A stretch of DNA of 5,468 nt. It comes from an uncultured Eubacteriales bacterium (GTDB lineage: Bacteria; Bacillota; Clostridia; Christensenellales; Christensenellaceae). A model generated the notes under the pieces. The model ran no database searches. It was not told the DNA's origin and saw only the letters and a program-made list of their open reading frames with translations. This document shows positions 1-5,451 of this stretch, in pieces; positions within the stretch are counted from its first letter, which is position 1, and the number at the start of each line of letters is the position of its first letter. The stretch covers positions 1 through 5,468 of the forward strand of contig USII01000082.1 of assembly GCA_900554725.1 (NCBI GenBank), in the 5' to 3' direction. The position numbers and the translations under genes are program-made.

Positions 1-16
1 GTGTACAGACTAATTG

Positions 17-51
17 AAAAACCCCGAAAAAGCTTTGTTTTCGGGGTTTTT
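17..51 (-). terminator. Bidirectional intrinsic terminator after tRNA-Arg
   Basis: A perfect 14-bp inverted repeat (17-30 with 38-51, 7-base loop at 31-37) has a CCCCG/CGGGG core flanked by A and T runs. Read on the minus strand it lies one base past the encoded CCA end of tRNA-Arg and finishes in a T run, so it should end the tRNA transcript. The mirrored T run at 47-51 means it could equally stop plus-strand transcription entering from the left of the window. Confidence 0.88.
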
Positions 52-52
52 G

Positions 53-129
53 TGGCGTGCCCAAAAGGATTCGAACCTTCGGCCTCAGGAGTCGGAGTCC
101 TGCGCTCTATCCAGCTGAGCTATGGGCAC
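53..129 (-). tRNA. tRNA-Arg (anticodon CCG)
   Basis: Read on the minus strand, 77 nt fold into a complete cloverleaf. The acceptor stem is GTGCCCA/TGGGCAC with discriminator G and an encoded CCA (plus 53-55). The D arm is GCTC/GAGC, the anticodon stem is CAGGA/TCCTG with loop CTCCGAC, the variable loop is AGGCC, and the T arm is GAAGG-TTCGAAT-CCTTT. The anticodon CCG (plus 93-95) reads the arginine codon CGG. Every stem pairs, so the gene appears functional. It is followed at once by a terminator and preceded by a truncated relative with the same anticodon, probably on the same transcript. Confidence 0.97.
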
Positions 130-160
130 ACGTGCATATTATGTGTATATATTGTTGGGT

Positions 161-210
161 AGCCCTTTGGAGTCGGAGTCCAACGCTCTATCCAGCTGAG
201 CTACGGGTAC
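161..210 (-). pseudogene. Truncated tRNA-Arg(CCG)-like 5' half
   Basis: Starting at 210 on the minus strand the sequence runs through a tRNA 5' acceptor strand (GTACCCG), a complete D arm and a complete anticodon arm (TTGGA-CTCCGAC-TCCAA, anticodon CCG at plus 174-176), then breaks off after about AGGGC. There is no T arm and no 3' acceptor strand complementary to GTACCCG before tRNA-Arg begins. It matches the intact tRNA at 36 of 39 aligned positions (88-126 against 169-207). The two anticodon stems differ at both strands yet each still pairs, so the ancestor was probably a separate functional tRNA rather than a fresh copy. Called as a remnant; a processed small RNA cannot be excluded. Confidence 0.8.
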
Positions 211-300
211 ATGGATGATGAGAAATTCTGTCTAGATTCCAAATTCTCTCTCAAAATAAAAAAACAGCACTGCCAAACGGGCCATAAATGCAGCATGTAC

Positions 301-329
301 ATCTTAGCATATTTTATTTGCGTTTGCAA
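301..329 (-). promoter_or_regulatory. Candidate promoter for the tRNA transcript
   Basis: On the minus strand, TTGCAA (324-329) is followed after exactly 17 bases by TAAGAT (301-306), and a TGC directly before it gives an extended -10 form. Transcription would start near 294 and run through the tRNA remnant and then tRNA-Arg. Each hexamer matches the sigma-A consensus at only four of six positions, so this is a pattern match without independent support. A weaker alternative is CATAAT just upstream of the intact tRNA, which lacks a -35. Confidence 0.38.
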
Positions 330-354
330 GACAGCACTTTATGCAATTTTTAAT
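324..354 (+). promoter_or_regulatory. Weak candidate promoter for the membrane protein-hflX pair
   Basis: TTGCAA (324-329) and TTTAAT (349-354, five of six matches to TATAAT) lie 19 bases apart upstream of the first plus-strand gene. The spacing is longer than ideal. The rest of 211-387 is AT-rich and holds no recognisable gene. A promoter for the plus-strand genes is expected here because the neighbouring tRNA is divergent, but the exact site is uncertain. Confidence 0.25.
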
Positions 355-387
355 CGGATGTGGTAATATGATTTAGGAGGTGAAACG

Positions 388-867
388 ATGAGAACAGTGC
401 GCTTTTGGACTGCCGTATGCGAAATTGCTTCCTTTTTTCTATTGGTGTGCCTGCTTGTCTTTTTCGCGCTCTCCCATCAGGAAGTCGCCTTTCAAATACC
501 CGGGGGAGCGCAAAAGGAGAAGAGCGTTCTAGGGGTGCAGATGAGTCTGTGCCTGATCTTTGCGCTTGGAATTTTGGTTTATGGGCTGCTTTTTCTGCTG
601 AAACGCTTTCCGCGCTTTATGAGCTATCCTGTTCCGATTACGCCGGAAAATATGGATTTTCAGGCGCGCTTGGCAAAGTTGATGCTCTCTGTGCTTACGC
701 TCTGCAGCATGGGCATTTTTATGACAATATTATATGATACCTATAAAAATGCGGGCAGGGAACAGGGAATCGGGCATATTGGAATCATCTTGGGGTTGCT
801 GGCCGGCGCGATTTTGGATGTCGCTCTCTATCTGGCAGTGGCAAAAGCAAAGGAGAAATGCATTTGA
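388..867 (+). CDS. Small four-helix membrane protein, function unknown
   Basis: This 159-aa protein is predicted to be integral to the cytoplasmic membrane. Four hydrophobic stretches are visible at about residues 8-28, 49-71, 94-116 and 128-152, with a polar loop at 29-48 and a short basic segment KRFPR at 72-76 followed by a Pro-rich loop (79-86). The layout of two helices joined by a Pro/Gly-containing extracytoplasmic loop, then a YP-x-P-x-T-x-EN loop before the third helix, faintly recalls DUF1648-type membrane proteins; this is a resemblance from memory, not an assignment. The start is well supported by AGGAGGTGA at 375-383. The stop codon overlaps the first codons of hflX, so the two are co-transcribed and probably translationally coupled. 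That does not prove a shared function. No enzymatic motif is seen. Confidence 0.85.
   Translation: MRTVRFWTAVCEIASFFLLVCLLVFFALSHQEVAFQIPGGAQKEKSVLGVQMSLCLIFALGILVYGLLFLLKRFPRFMSYPVPITPENMDFQARLAKLMLSVLTLCSMGIFMTILYDTYKNAGREQGIGHIGIILGLLAGAILDVALYLAVAKAKEKCI
851..855 (+). promoter_or_regulatory. Ribosome binding site deciding the hflX start
   Basis: AGGAG lies inside the end of the upstream gene. It leaves only 2 bases before the ATG at 858, which is too close for efficient initiation, but 8 bases before the in-frame TTG at 864, which is near optimal. With the TTG start the genes overlap by four bases (TTGA, 864-867), the arrangement usual for translational coupling. Confidence 0.6.
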
Positions 868-2600
868 TTAACGGGAATACAGAAGGGATCAAACAAAATA
901 TACTGGATGAGCTGGAGCTTCTTTACGAGCTGGAGTGCCCAAGAAGTGAATTTCTAACGCTGGAAATGGCCGAGGCACTGGCAAAATATTCTTGTCTGCT
1001 GAACCGGGAAATCTCCATTTCCCTATCGCGCAGCGGGCGCGTGATGGATGTCTCTTTGGGAAGCGAAAACCATGTTCTCATGCCGGTGGTGCGCAGGCGG
1101 CGCGGAACACAGGGGCTTTCGGGGGTGCGCTGCATTCATACGCATCCAAACGGCAGCCCGCGCCTTTCGGATGTGGATATCGCAACGCTGCTCTCCGCCA
1201 GGATGGACTGCATGGCCGCGTTGGCAGTGGCGGATGGGAAGCCCAGAAGCCTATGCGCCGGATTTATTGGAAAAGAGCTGACAGAAGCGGTTTTTGCGGG
1301 GCCGTTTTTGATAGAAAAGCTGCCGCATGCCTTTCTAAATGGGGAAATTGAGCGCTGCACGCGGCGCGTGGCTGAGCTTGTGCGCACCCAGCAGACAGCC
1401 GATGATGTAGAGCGCGCAATACTCATCGGCCTAAACTGCACACAGGCGCAGATGAAGGAGTTAGAGCTTCTCGCACAAACAGCCGGGGCCCAGTGCGTTG
1501 CCTCTTTTACCCAGGATAGGCCAAGGGAAAAGGGCTTGTATATCGGAAAAGGAAAGTTGGAGGAAATTGCCCTTGCCATTTCTGCGATGGAAGTGGATTT
1601 GGCGATTTTTAACGATGAGCTTTCCGCAGTAGAAGCTAGAAATCTGGAGGAGAGCCTATCCGTTAAAATTGTGGATCGCACGGCGCTGATTTTGGATATC
1701 TTCGCCCGCCATGCCAAAACGCGGGAGGGCAGGTTGCAGGTAGAACTGGCGCAGCTTAAGTATCATCTCCCAAGGCTTATGGGCGAAGGGCTGGCGCTTT
1801 CCAGGCTGGGGGCGGGCATTGGCACGAGGGGCCCCGGGGAGAGCAAGCTGGAAATGGACCGCCGGCGCATCCGTCGGCGCATTTATGAGCTGGAGGAGGA
1901 AATTGAGAAGCTGACGGCGCAGCGCGCCCTGCGCCGGGAGCAGAGGGAGAAAAACAGCGTGCCTGAAGTCGCACTGGTGGGATATACCAACGCCGGAAAG
2001 AGCAGCCTGCTCAATGCCATATCCGATGCGGGTGTATATGCGGAAGATAAACTGTTTGCAACGCTCGACCCTGTGACGCGCAAAGTGCGCATGCCCTCGG
2101 GAAAAGAAGTGCTTTTTACAGATACCGTCGGGTTTATCGAAAAGCTTCCGCACGACTTGATTCGCGCATTCCGCTCTACGCTGGAAGAGGCGACACGGGC
2201 AGATTTGCTGCTCAATGTGACTGATCTTTCCAACCCCGAATCTGCAAATCAGGCGCAGGTTGTGCGGAGCGTGCTTTCTGAGCTTGGGGCTGGAGATAAG
2301 CCCACAATCCGCGTCTATAACAAGGTGGATCTCCTGCAACAGGTGCCTGAAAATACCCGCAGCTCCTTCTGTGTTTCTGCAAAAACCGGGCAAGGCATTG
2401 CAGAACTGCTGGAGGCCATCGAAATGCGCCTGCAGCCTAAAATGATGAAGGTAAGCCTGAGCCTTGGATATCAGGAAGGGGGAAAGCTCGCCCAAATTCA
2501 AAAATATGCAGAGCAAATTCAGGTAGAGTATCTGGAAGAGGAGATGCGTGTGCAGGCGGTGCTGCCTGAGATGTGGGGGAAGCGCATTCTAAAACAGTAG
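858..2600 (+). CDS. hflX: GTPase HflX, long form with N-terminal JAMM-like domain
   Basis: HflX is a translational GTPase-like protein that binds the large ribosomal subunit near the E and A sites; in studied bacteria it splits or rescues stalled and hibernating ribosomes. Numbering from the ATG at 858 (580 aa): residues 1-185 are an extension absent from the roughly 420-aa E. coli and Bacillus forms. It contains H94-T-H96-P-N-G and then S104-x-x-D107, with E51 upstream. Residues 188-365 form the HflX N-terminal ATP/nucleotide-binding region, including IGKGKLEEI (229-237), the family's glycine-rich GTRGPGESKLE (322-332) and an Arg-rich, Glu-rich helix (333-364). The GTPase domain carries G1 GYTNAGKS (375-382), G2 around FATLDPVTR (400-408), G3 DTVGF (422-426), G4 NKVD (488-491) and G5 SAK (507-509). 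A small C-terminal domain follows (528-580). All GTPase motifs are intact. Ribosome binding site spacing favours a TTG start at 864 (578 aa). It overlaps the upstream membrane protein gene and is followed by a hairpin with a T tract. Confidence 0.96.
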   Translation: MHLINGNTEGIKQNILDELELLYELECPRSEFLTLEMAEALAKYSCLLNREISISLSRSGRVMDVSLGSENHVLMPVVRRRRGTQGLSGVRCIHTHPNGSPRLSDVDIATLLSARMDCMAALAVADGKPRSLCAGFIGKELTEAVFAGPFLIEKLPHAFLNGEIERCTRRVAELVRTQQTADDVERAILIGLNCTQAQMKELELLAQTAGAQCVASFTQDRPREKGLYIGKGKLEEIALAISAMEVDLAIFNDELSAVEARNLEESLSVKIVDRTALILDIFARHAKTREGRLQVELAQLKYHLPRLMGEGLALSRLGAGIGTRGPGESKLEMDRRRIRRRIYELEEEIEKLTAQRALRREQREKNSVPEVALVGYTNAGKSSLLNAISDAGVYAEDKLFATLDPVTRKVRMPSGKEVLFTDTVGFIEKLPHDLIRAFRSTLEEATRADLLLNVTDLSNPESANQAQVVRSVLSELGAGDKPTIRVYNKVDLLQQVPENTRSSFCVSAKTGQGIAELLEAIEMRLQPKMMKVSLSLGYQEGGKLAQIQKYAEQIQVEYLEEEMRVQAVLPEMWGKRILKQ

Positions 2601-2613
2601 GCACCAGGCAGTA

Positions 2614-2642
2614 TTGATTTTCCCCGGATAGGATGCTAATCT
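2614..2642 (+). promoter_or_regulatory. Possible extended -10 promoter for the downstream membrane gene
   Basis: TTGATT (2614-2619) is followed after 17 bases by TAATCT (2637-2642), which a TGC precedes, giving an extended -10 form. The next gene needs a promoter if the overlapping hairpin ends hflX transcription. The hexamers are weak (four and three of six matches) and the whole site lies inside the hairpin, so the call is tentative. Confidence 0.25.
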
Positions 2643-2665
2643 AAAGGGGGAATCATTGTTTTTTT
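2615..2665 (+). terminator. Imperfect intrinsic terminator after hflX
   Basis: TGATT-(TT)-CCCC (2615-2625) pairs with GGGGG-AATCA (2646-2655). An inner GGATAG / CT(A)ATCT stem surrounds a GATG loop, and the right arm is followed by a T tract (TTG then seven T, 2656-2665). The stem contains bulges, so termination may be partial. Its position between hflX and an unrelated membrane gene fits the end of the hflX transcript. Confidence 0.55.
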
Positions 2666-2697
2666 GAACGGAAATTGTTGAGTGAGGAGGTACACTT

Positions 2698-3594
2698 ATG
2701 TCCGGAAACTATTATGACGCGCTGGCTGTATTCATTGGAATTTTAATGGTTGTGCTGCTGGTACTTCTGGTAATGGGAATTCTGTTTTATGTATTCAGCG
2801 GCATCGGCCTATACACCATGGCAAAGAGAAGGGGTGTTCAGGCAGCGTGGCTTGCATGGCTCGTTCCAAGCTTTGTCGTCGGGGCGATAGCAGATGATTA
2901 TGACGAGCGCACGAAGGGCAAAAACATTGGATTCCGCTGGATTTTGCTGGGGCTTGCAATTGGGGCAGGCATACTTGTGGGCATTGGATTTGGCAATACG
3001 ATCAGCTATGCGCTAGAGGATGCGTATTACTATGGAAGTTATGGCGCATCCTATCTGTTGGCAGGCAGCAGCATTATGACGCTGCTGGGCACTCTTGCCA
3101 ATATTGCGTTTCTGATCTTCTATTATTTTGCACTCTACCGGCTCTATAAATCTGCAAATCCGAGCAGTGCTGTAACGCTGCTTGTCCTTTCCATTTTCTT
3201 CTCCGTCATTGTGCCGTTTGTGATTTTCGCCCAGAGGAAAAAAGATGGCGGAATGCCCTATGCAGGGCAGCAGGGAAATGCGGGTGGAGCGGCATATGGG
3301 CAATATCCACCCTATCAGAACTATCAAAACTATCCGCCCTATCAGAATGGGCAGGGTTACCAGAGCTACCAAAACTACCAAAACTACCAAAACTATCAAA
3401 ACTATCAAAACTATCAGGCTCCGCCTGCGGGATATGGTCAACAGGCATATCAGCCTCAGCCCGGTGCATACCAGGCGCCTGCTCAGGCGCAGCAGCCCGC
3501 ACAGCAAACTTACACACCTCCGGTACAGAATCAGCCGGAAAACCAGCCGGATCCTTCTGCCGGAAAGGAAGGGGAAGGGCCTGGTGAGGAATAG
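2698..3594 (+). CDS. Membrane protein with Tyr/Gln/Asn/Pro-rich repetitive tail
   Basis: This 298-aa protein of unknown function has two parts. Residues 1-180 are membrane-embedded, with hydrophobic segments at about 10-33, 49-65 (short), 79-100, 120-146 and 158-178. The segment FSGIGLYTMAKRRG (33-46) with WLAWLVP (51-57) resembles a family of uncharacterised Clostridia membrane proteins; that is recognition from memory only. Residues 181-298 form a hydrophilic, low-complexity tail that begins with QRKKDGG, contains YPPYQNYQNYPPYQN and then seven consecutive YQx triplets (221-240), and continues Gln/Pro/Ala-rich to an acidic end (EGEGPGEE). The positive charges after the last helix suggest a cytoplasmic tail, but topology is ambiguous. 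GAGGAGG at 2684-2690, 7 bases before the ATG, fixes the start. The gene stands alone between two terminators. No catalytic motif or signal peptide cleavage site is evident. Confidence 0.88.
   Translation: MSGNYYDALAVFIGILMVVLLVLLVMGILFYVFSGIGLYTMAKRRGVQAAWLAWLVPSFVVGAIADDYDERTKGKNIGFRWILLGLAIGAGILVGIGFGNTISYALEDAYYYGSYGASYLLAGSSIMTLLGTLANIAFLIFYYFALYRLYKSANPSSAVTLLVLSIFFSVIVPFVIFAQRKKDGGMPYAGQQGNAGGAAYGQYPPYQNYQNYPPYQNGQGYQSYQNYQNYQNYQNYQNYQAPPAGYGQQAYQPQPGAYQAPAQAQQPAQQTYTPPVQNQPENQPDPSAGKEGEGPGEE
3358..3417 (+). repeat. In-frame 9-bp tandem repeat (YQN units)
   Basis: The core is five 9-bp units at 3367-3411, three TACCAAAAC then two TATCAAAAC. They are identical except for the third base of the Tyr codon. 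A degenerate unit encodes YQS before them and a partial YQ follows. Looser copies lie at 3313-3330 and 3340-3348. The near identity at DNA level points to recent expansion by slippage. Because the unit is a multiple of three, gain or loss of copies keeps the reading frame. Confidence 0.93.
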
Positions 3595-3596
3595 GG

Positions 3597-3626
3597 AAAA
3601 AAGGCCGGCATTAGCCGGCCTTTTTT
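3597..3626 (+). terminator. Intrinsic terminator of the repeat-tail membrane gene
   Basis: A perfect 7-bp GC-only stem GGCCGGC/GCCGGCC (3603-3609 with 3614-3620), with loop ATTA, is followed by six T (3621-3626) and preceded by six A (3597-3602). It starts three bases after the stop codon. The A tract makes it potentially active on the minus strand as well, as a backstop for glyQS transcripts. Confidence 0.95.
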
Positions 3627-3633
3627 AGTATCC

Positions 3634-3660
3634 GCGGCGGTGCAGAAGGGTTGCAGCCGC
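3634..3660. repeat. Extra hairpin between convergent terminators
   Basis: GCGGC-GG-TGCA (3634-3644) pairs with TGCA-GCCGC (3652-3660) around a 7-base loop, leaving a GG bulge. It has no T tract of its own. It may be a remnant of a terminator or simply add structure to either transcript end. Confidence 0.4.
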
Positions 3661-3670
3661 TTTGAGGAAC

Positions 3671-3710
3671 AAAAAACAGCCTGCACAAAGAAAGTGCAGG
3701 CTGTTTTTTT
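3671..3710 (-). terminator. Intrinsic terminator of glyQS
   Basis: A perfect 10-bp stem CAGCCTGCAC/GTGCAGGCTG (3677-3686 with 3694-3703), with a 7-base loop, has runs of A (3671-3676) and T (3704-3710) on its two sides. On the minus strand it begins inside the glyQS stop codon and ends in six T. The mirrored T run means it may also catch plus-strand read-through. Confidence 0.95.
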
Positions 3711-5097
3711 AGAAGCTTTCCTTCTCCTCCAAGAATGCGGGCAGCGCATCAATGGCAATGCGAATCTGCTCCATGCTATCGCGGTCACGCACGGTGACAC
3801 ATCCATCCTCCAATGTATCGAAATCGATGGTGATGCAGTAGGGTGTGCCAATCTCATCCTGGCGGCGGTAGCGCTTGCCAATGCTCCCGGAAAGATCGTA
3901 ATCTACATTGTGGTGTTTTAAGAGCATCTCGTATACTTCATCTGCTTTGGGCGAGAGTTTCTTCTGCAGCGGCAGAACAGCGGCCTTATATGGCGCCAGT
4001 GCCGGGTGCAGATGCAGCACAACGCGCGTTTCCCCATTTTCCAGCTGCTCCTCGTCGTAGGCTTCGCACAGGAAAGCAAGGGCTACGCGGTCTGCGCCCA
4101 GAGAGGGTTCGATGCAGTAGGGAACATACTTTTCGTTTGTAATGGGATCCTGATAGGTGAAGTTTTCGCCAGAATGCTCCATATGCGCCTTGAGGTCGAA
4201 ATCCGTGCGATCGGCAATTCCCCAAAGCTCGCCCCAGCCAAAGGGAAAGAGGTATTCGATATCTGTCGTGGCGTTGGAATAGTGGGAAAGCTCTTCTTTG
4301 GAGTGATCCCGCAGCTTGATGCTCTCCTCCGCCATGCCAAGGCTCAGCAGGAAGTTCTTGCAGTAGTCCTTCCAGTAATGGAACCACTGCATCTCCTCCT
4401 TGGGGTCGCAGAAAAACTCCAGCTCCATCTGCTCAAATTCCCGCGTGCGGAAAGTGAAGTTCCCCGGAGTGATTTCGTTGCGGAAGGATTTGCCTATCTG
4501 ACCGACGCCGAAAGGAATTTTGCTGCGGGTGGTGCGCTGTATATTGTTGAAATTGACGAATATACCCTGCGCGGTTTCGGGGCGCAGGAAAATTTCGGAT
4601 GCAGTATCCTCGTTGACCCCCTGGAAAGTCTTAAACATCAGATTGAACTTGCGGATGGGCGTAAAGTTGTTTTTTCCGCAGGTAGGGCAGGGAATATGCT
4701 CCGCAATGAATTCCTCCATCTGTTTATTATCCATGGCGGCTACATCCAGTTCCAGATGATGCGCAAATGCATAGTCTTCGATAAGCTTATCGGCCCTAAA
4801 GCGCTCGTGGCATTCCTTACAATCCATAAGAGGGTCGTTAAAACCGCCCACATGGCCAGATGCCACCCAGGTTTCAGGATTCATGAGAATGGCGCAATCC
4901 AGCCCTACATTATAGCGGCATTCGGTGACAAATTTGCGCCACCAGGCCTGCTTGACATTATTTTTAAATTCCACACCCAGCGGGCCATAATCCCAGGTGT
5001 TGGCAAGACCGCCGTAGATTTCCGAACCGGGGAAAACAAACCCTCTGTTTTTTGCCAGCGCGACGATCTTTTCCATGGTCTTCTTGCTTCTTTGCAT
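3709..5097 (-). CDS. glyQS: Glycine--tRNA ligase, single-chain (alpha2) type
   Basis: This cytoplasmic class II aminoacyl-tRNA synthetase joins glycine to tRNA-Gly using ATP. The length, 462 aa, is normal for the homodimeric bacterial/archaeal-eukaryotic-like form, as opposed to the two-subunit GlyQ plus GlyS enzyme. Visible hallmarks are the N-terminal [18 protein letters not shown] (24-41), two Cys pairs likely to bind zinc (C93/C96 and C137/C140), and [14 protein letters not shown] (170-183). Motif 2 is [19 protein letters not shown] (205-223), and motif 3 is [14 protein letters not shown] (330-343). A C-terminal anticodon-binding domain follows from about 357, including [16 protein letters not shown] (404-419) and TVRDRD (435-440). 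The start at 5097 is chosen because GGGAGG lies 6 bases upstream. Extending to 5154 would run into the T-box attenuator, and the internal Met at 5076 lacks a comparable site. All key motifs are intact. Expression is controlled by the upstream T-box. Confidence 0.98.
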   Translation of the reverse strand: MQRSKKTMEKIVALAKNRGFVFPGSEIYGGLANTWDYGPLGVEFKNNVKQAWWRKFVTECRYNVGLDCAILMNPETWVASGHVGGFNDPLMDCKECHERFRADKLIEDYAFAHHLELDVAAMDNKQMEEFIAEHIPCPTCGKNNFTPIRKFNLMFKTFQGVNEDTASEIFLRPETAQGIFVNFNNIQRTTRSKIPFGVGQIGKSFRNEITPGNFTFRTREFEQMELEFFCDPKEEMQWFHYWKDYCKNFLLSLGMAEESIKLRDHSKEELSHYSNATTDIEYLFPFGWGELWGIADRTDFDLKAHMEHSGENFTYQDPITNEKYVPYCIEPSLGADRVALAFLCEAYDEEQLENGETRVVLHLHPALAPYKAAVLPLQKKLSPKADEVYEMLLKHHNVDYDLSGSIGKRYRRQDEIGTPYCITIDFDTLEDGCVTVRDRDSMEQIRIAIDALPAFLEEKESF

Positions 5098-5130
5098 TTG
5101 AAACCTCCCGAATACGAATTTCTGCCTGCC

Positions 5131-5326
5131 AAATAAAAAAAGCTTCTGCCACATAGGGACGAAAGAAGCTCCTCCGTGGTTCCACCCTATTTGGCCAAAA
5201 GCCCACTTTATCAGACAGGTTTTTCCCGGGCTGCCGAAAGCACCGTGCCAGCGCGGTTTTCACCCACCACCGCGTCTCTTCATGCTGGAGTTCGCTGCCT
5301 TTATGCCCAACCTTCCATATTTTATT
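5131..5326 (-). promoter_or_regulatory. Glycine T-box leader (tRNA-sensing riboswitch)
   Basis: The minus strand carries the T-box hallmark AGGGTGGAACCACGG (5174-5188), whose ATAGGG (5185-5190) pairs with CCCTAT (5153-5158) to form the antiterminator. The TGGA in its bulge (5181-5184) can pair with a tRNA 3' end UCCA, which fits tRNA-Gly with discriminator U. Upstream is a Stem I-like fold. GGTT/GGGC (near 5305-5313) pairs with GCCC and AACC (near 5217-5232). An upper hairpin CGCGGT/ACCGCG has an AGAGA just before it and GGTG in its loop. A GGC followed by A at 5233-5235 sits directly above the basal GGGC/GCCC stem and is the best candidate specifier codon for glycine. A second GGC at 5247-5249 is less well placed. 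Uncharged tRNA-Gly would stabilise the antiterminator and switch glyQS on. Confidence 0.93.
5135..5170 (-). terminator. T-box attenuator hairpin
   Basis: On the minus strand AGCTTCT (5164-5170) pairs with AGAAGCT (5141-5147), followed by six T (5135-5140). The loop includes the CGTCCCTAT strand used by the antiterminator, so the two structures are mutually exclusive. This is the off state, ending transcription about 40 bases before the glyQS start codon. Confidence 0.88.
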
Positions 5327-5332
5327 ACCCTT

Positions 5333-5361
5333 ATCATATAAAAGGCTTTGGAAAAAGTCAA
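5333..5361 (-). promoter_or_regulatory. Sigma-A-type promoter of glyQS
   Basis: On the minus strand TTGACT (5356-5361) and TATGAT (5333-5338) are each five of six matches to consensus, separated by exactly 17 bases. Transcription should begin near 5326, giving a leader of about 230 nt that contains the whole T-box. Confidence 0.88.
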
Positions 5362-5438
5362 CGGTTTTCCCTGGGCGCTGGAAAAAGAAATGAAAAGAAA
5401 AACGGCACAATTATTTTGCTGCTGCGTACTATACAGTA

Positions 5439-5451
5439 AGCTTTGAAAGCT
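5439..5451. repeat. Small palindrome upstream of the glyQS promoter
   Basis: AGCTTT-G-AAAGCT is a 6-bp inverted repeat with a one-base centre. A second short palindrome, TACT-ATAC-AGTA, lies just before it at about 5427-5438. No gene, promoter or terminator tract is recognisable in 5362-5468, so the role of these repeats is unknown. Confidence 0.35.

Noticed and set aside
88..207. The tRNA remnant and tRNA-Arg considered as attL/attR of an integrated element
   Set aside because: The two copies are only 31 bases apart with no integrase or cargo between them, and the shared part is the 5' half with compensatory differences rather than an identical core.
211..366. A 51-codon open frame in the spacer between the tRNA remnant and the first plus-strand gene
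   Set aside because: It has no ribosome binding site before its ATG, begins at the tRNA remnant, and has an AT-rich composition with no recognisable pattern. It is probably chance.
1656..2516. A 286-aa open frame on the minus strand within hflX
   Set aside because: It is antisense to the conserved HflX and GTPase domains and has no ribosome binding site or family resemblance.
3358..3417. Tandem repeat considered as a CRISPR array
   Set aside because: Units are 9 bp with no spacers and keep a protein reading frame.
3013..3517. Minus-strand frames reading Leu/Val/Ile or Asp-Ser-Phe repeats opposite the YQN tail
   Set aside because: The repeats are only the antisense translation of the 9-bp tandem repeat; the plus-strand gene has the ribosome binding site and terminator.
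4006..5136. A 376-aa open frame on the plus strand opposite glyQS
   Set aside because: It lies entirely antisense to a gene with every GlyRS motif intact and extends into the T-box attenuator. It is a mirror of glyQS codon bias.
5098..5154. N-terminal extension of glyQS to an ATG at 5154
   Set aside because: It lies inside the T-box terminator loop and would not be translated efficiently; the ribosome binding site at about 5104-5109 points to 5097.
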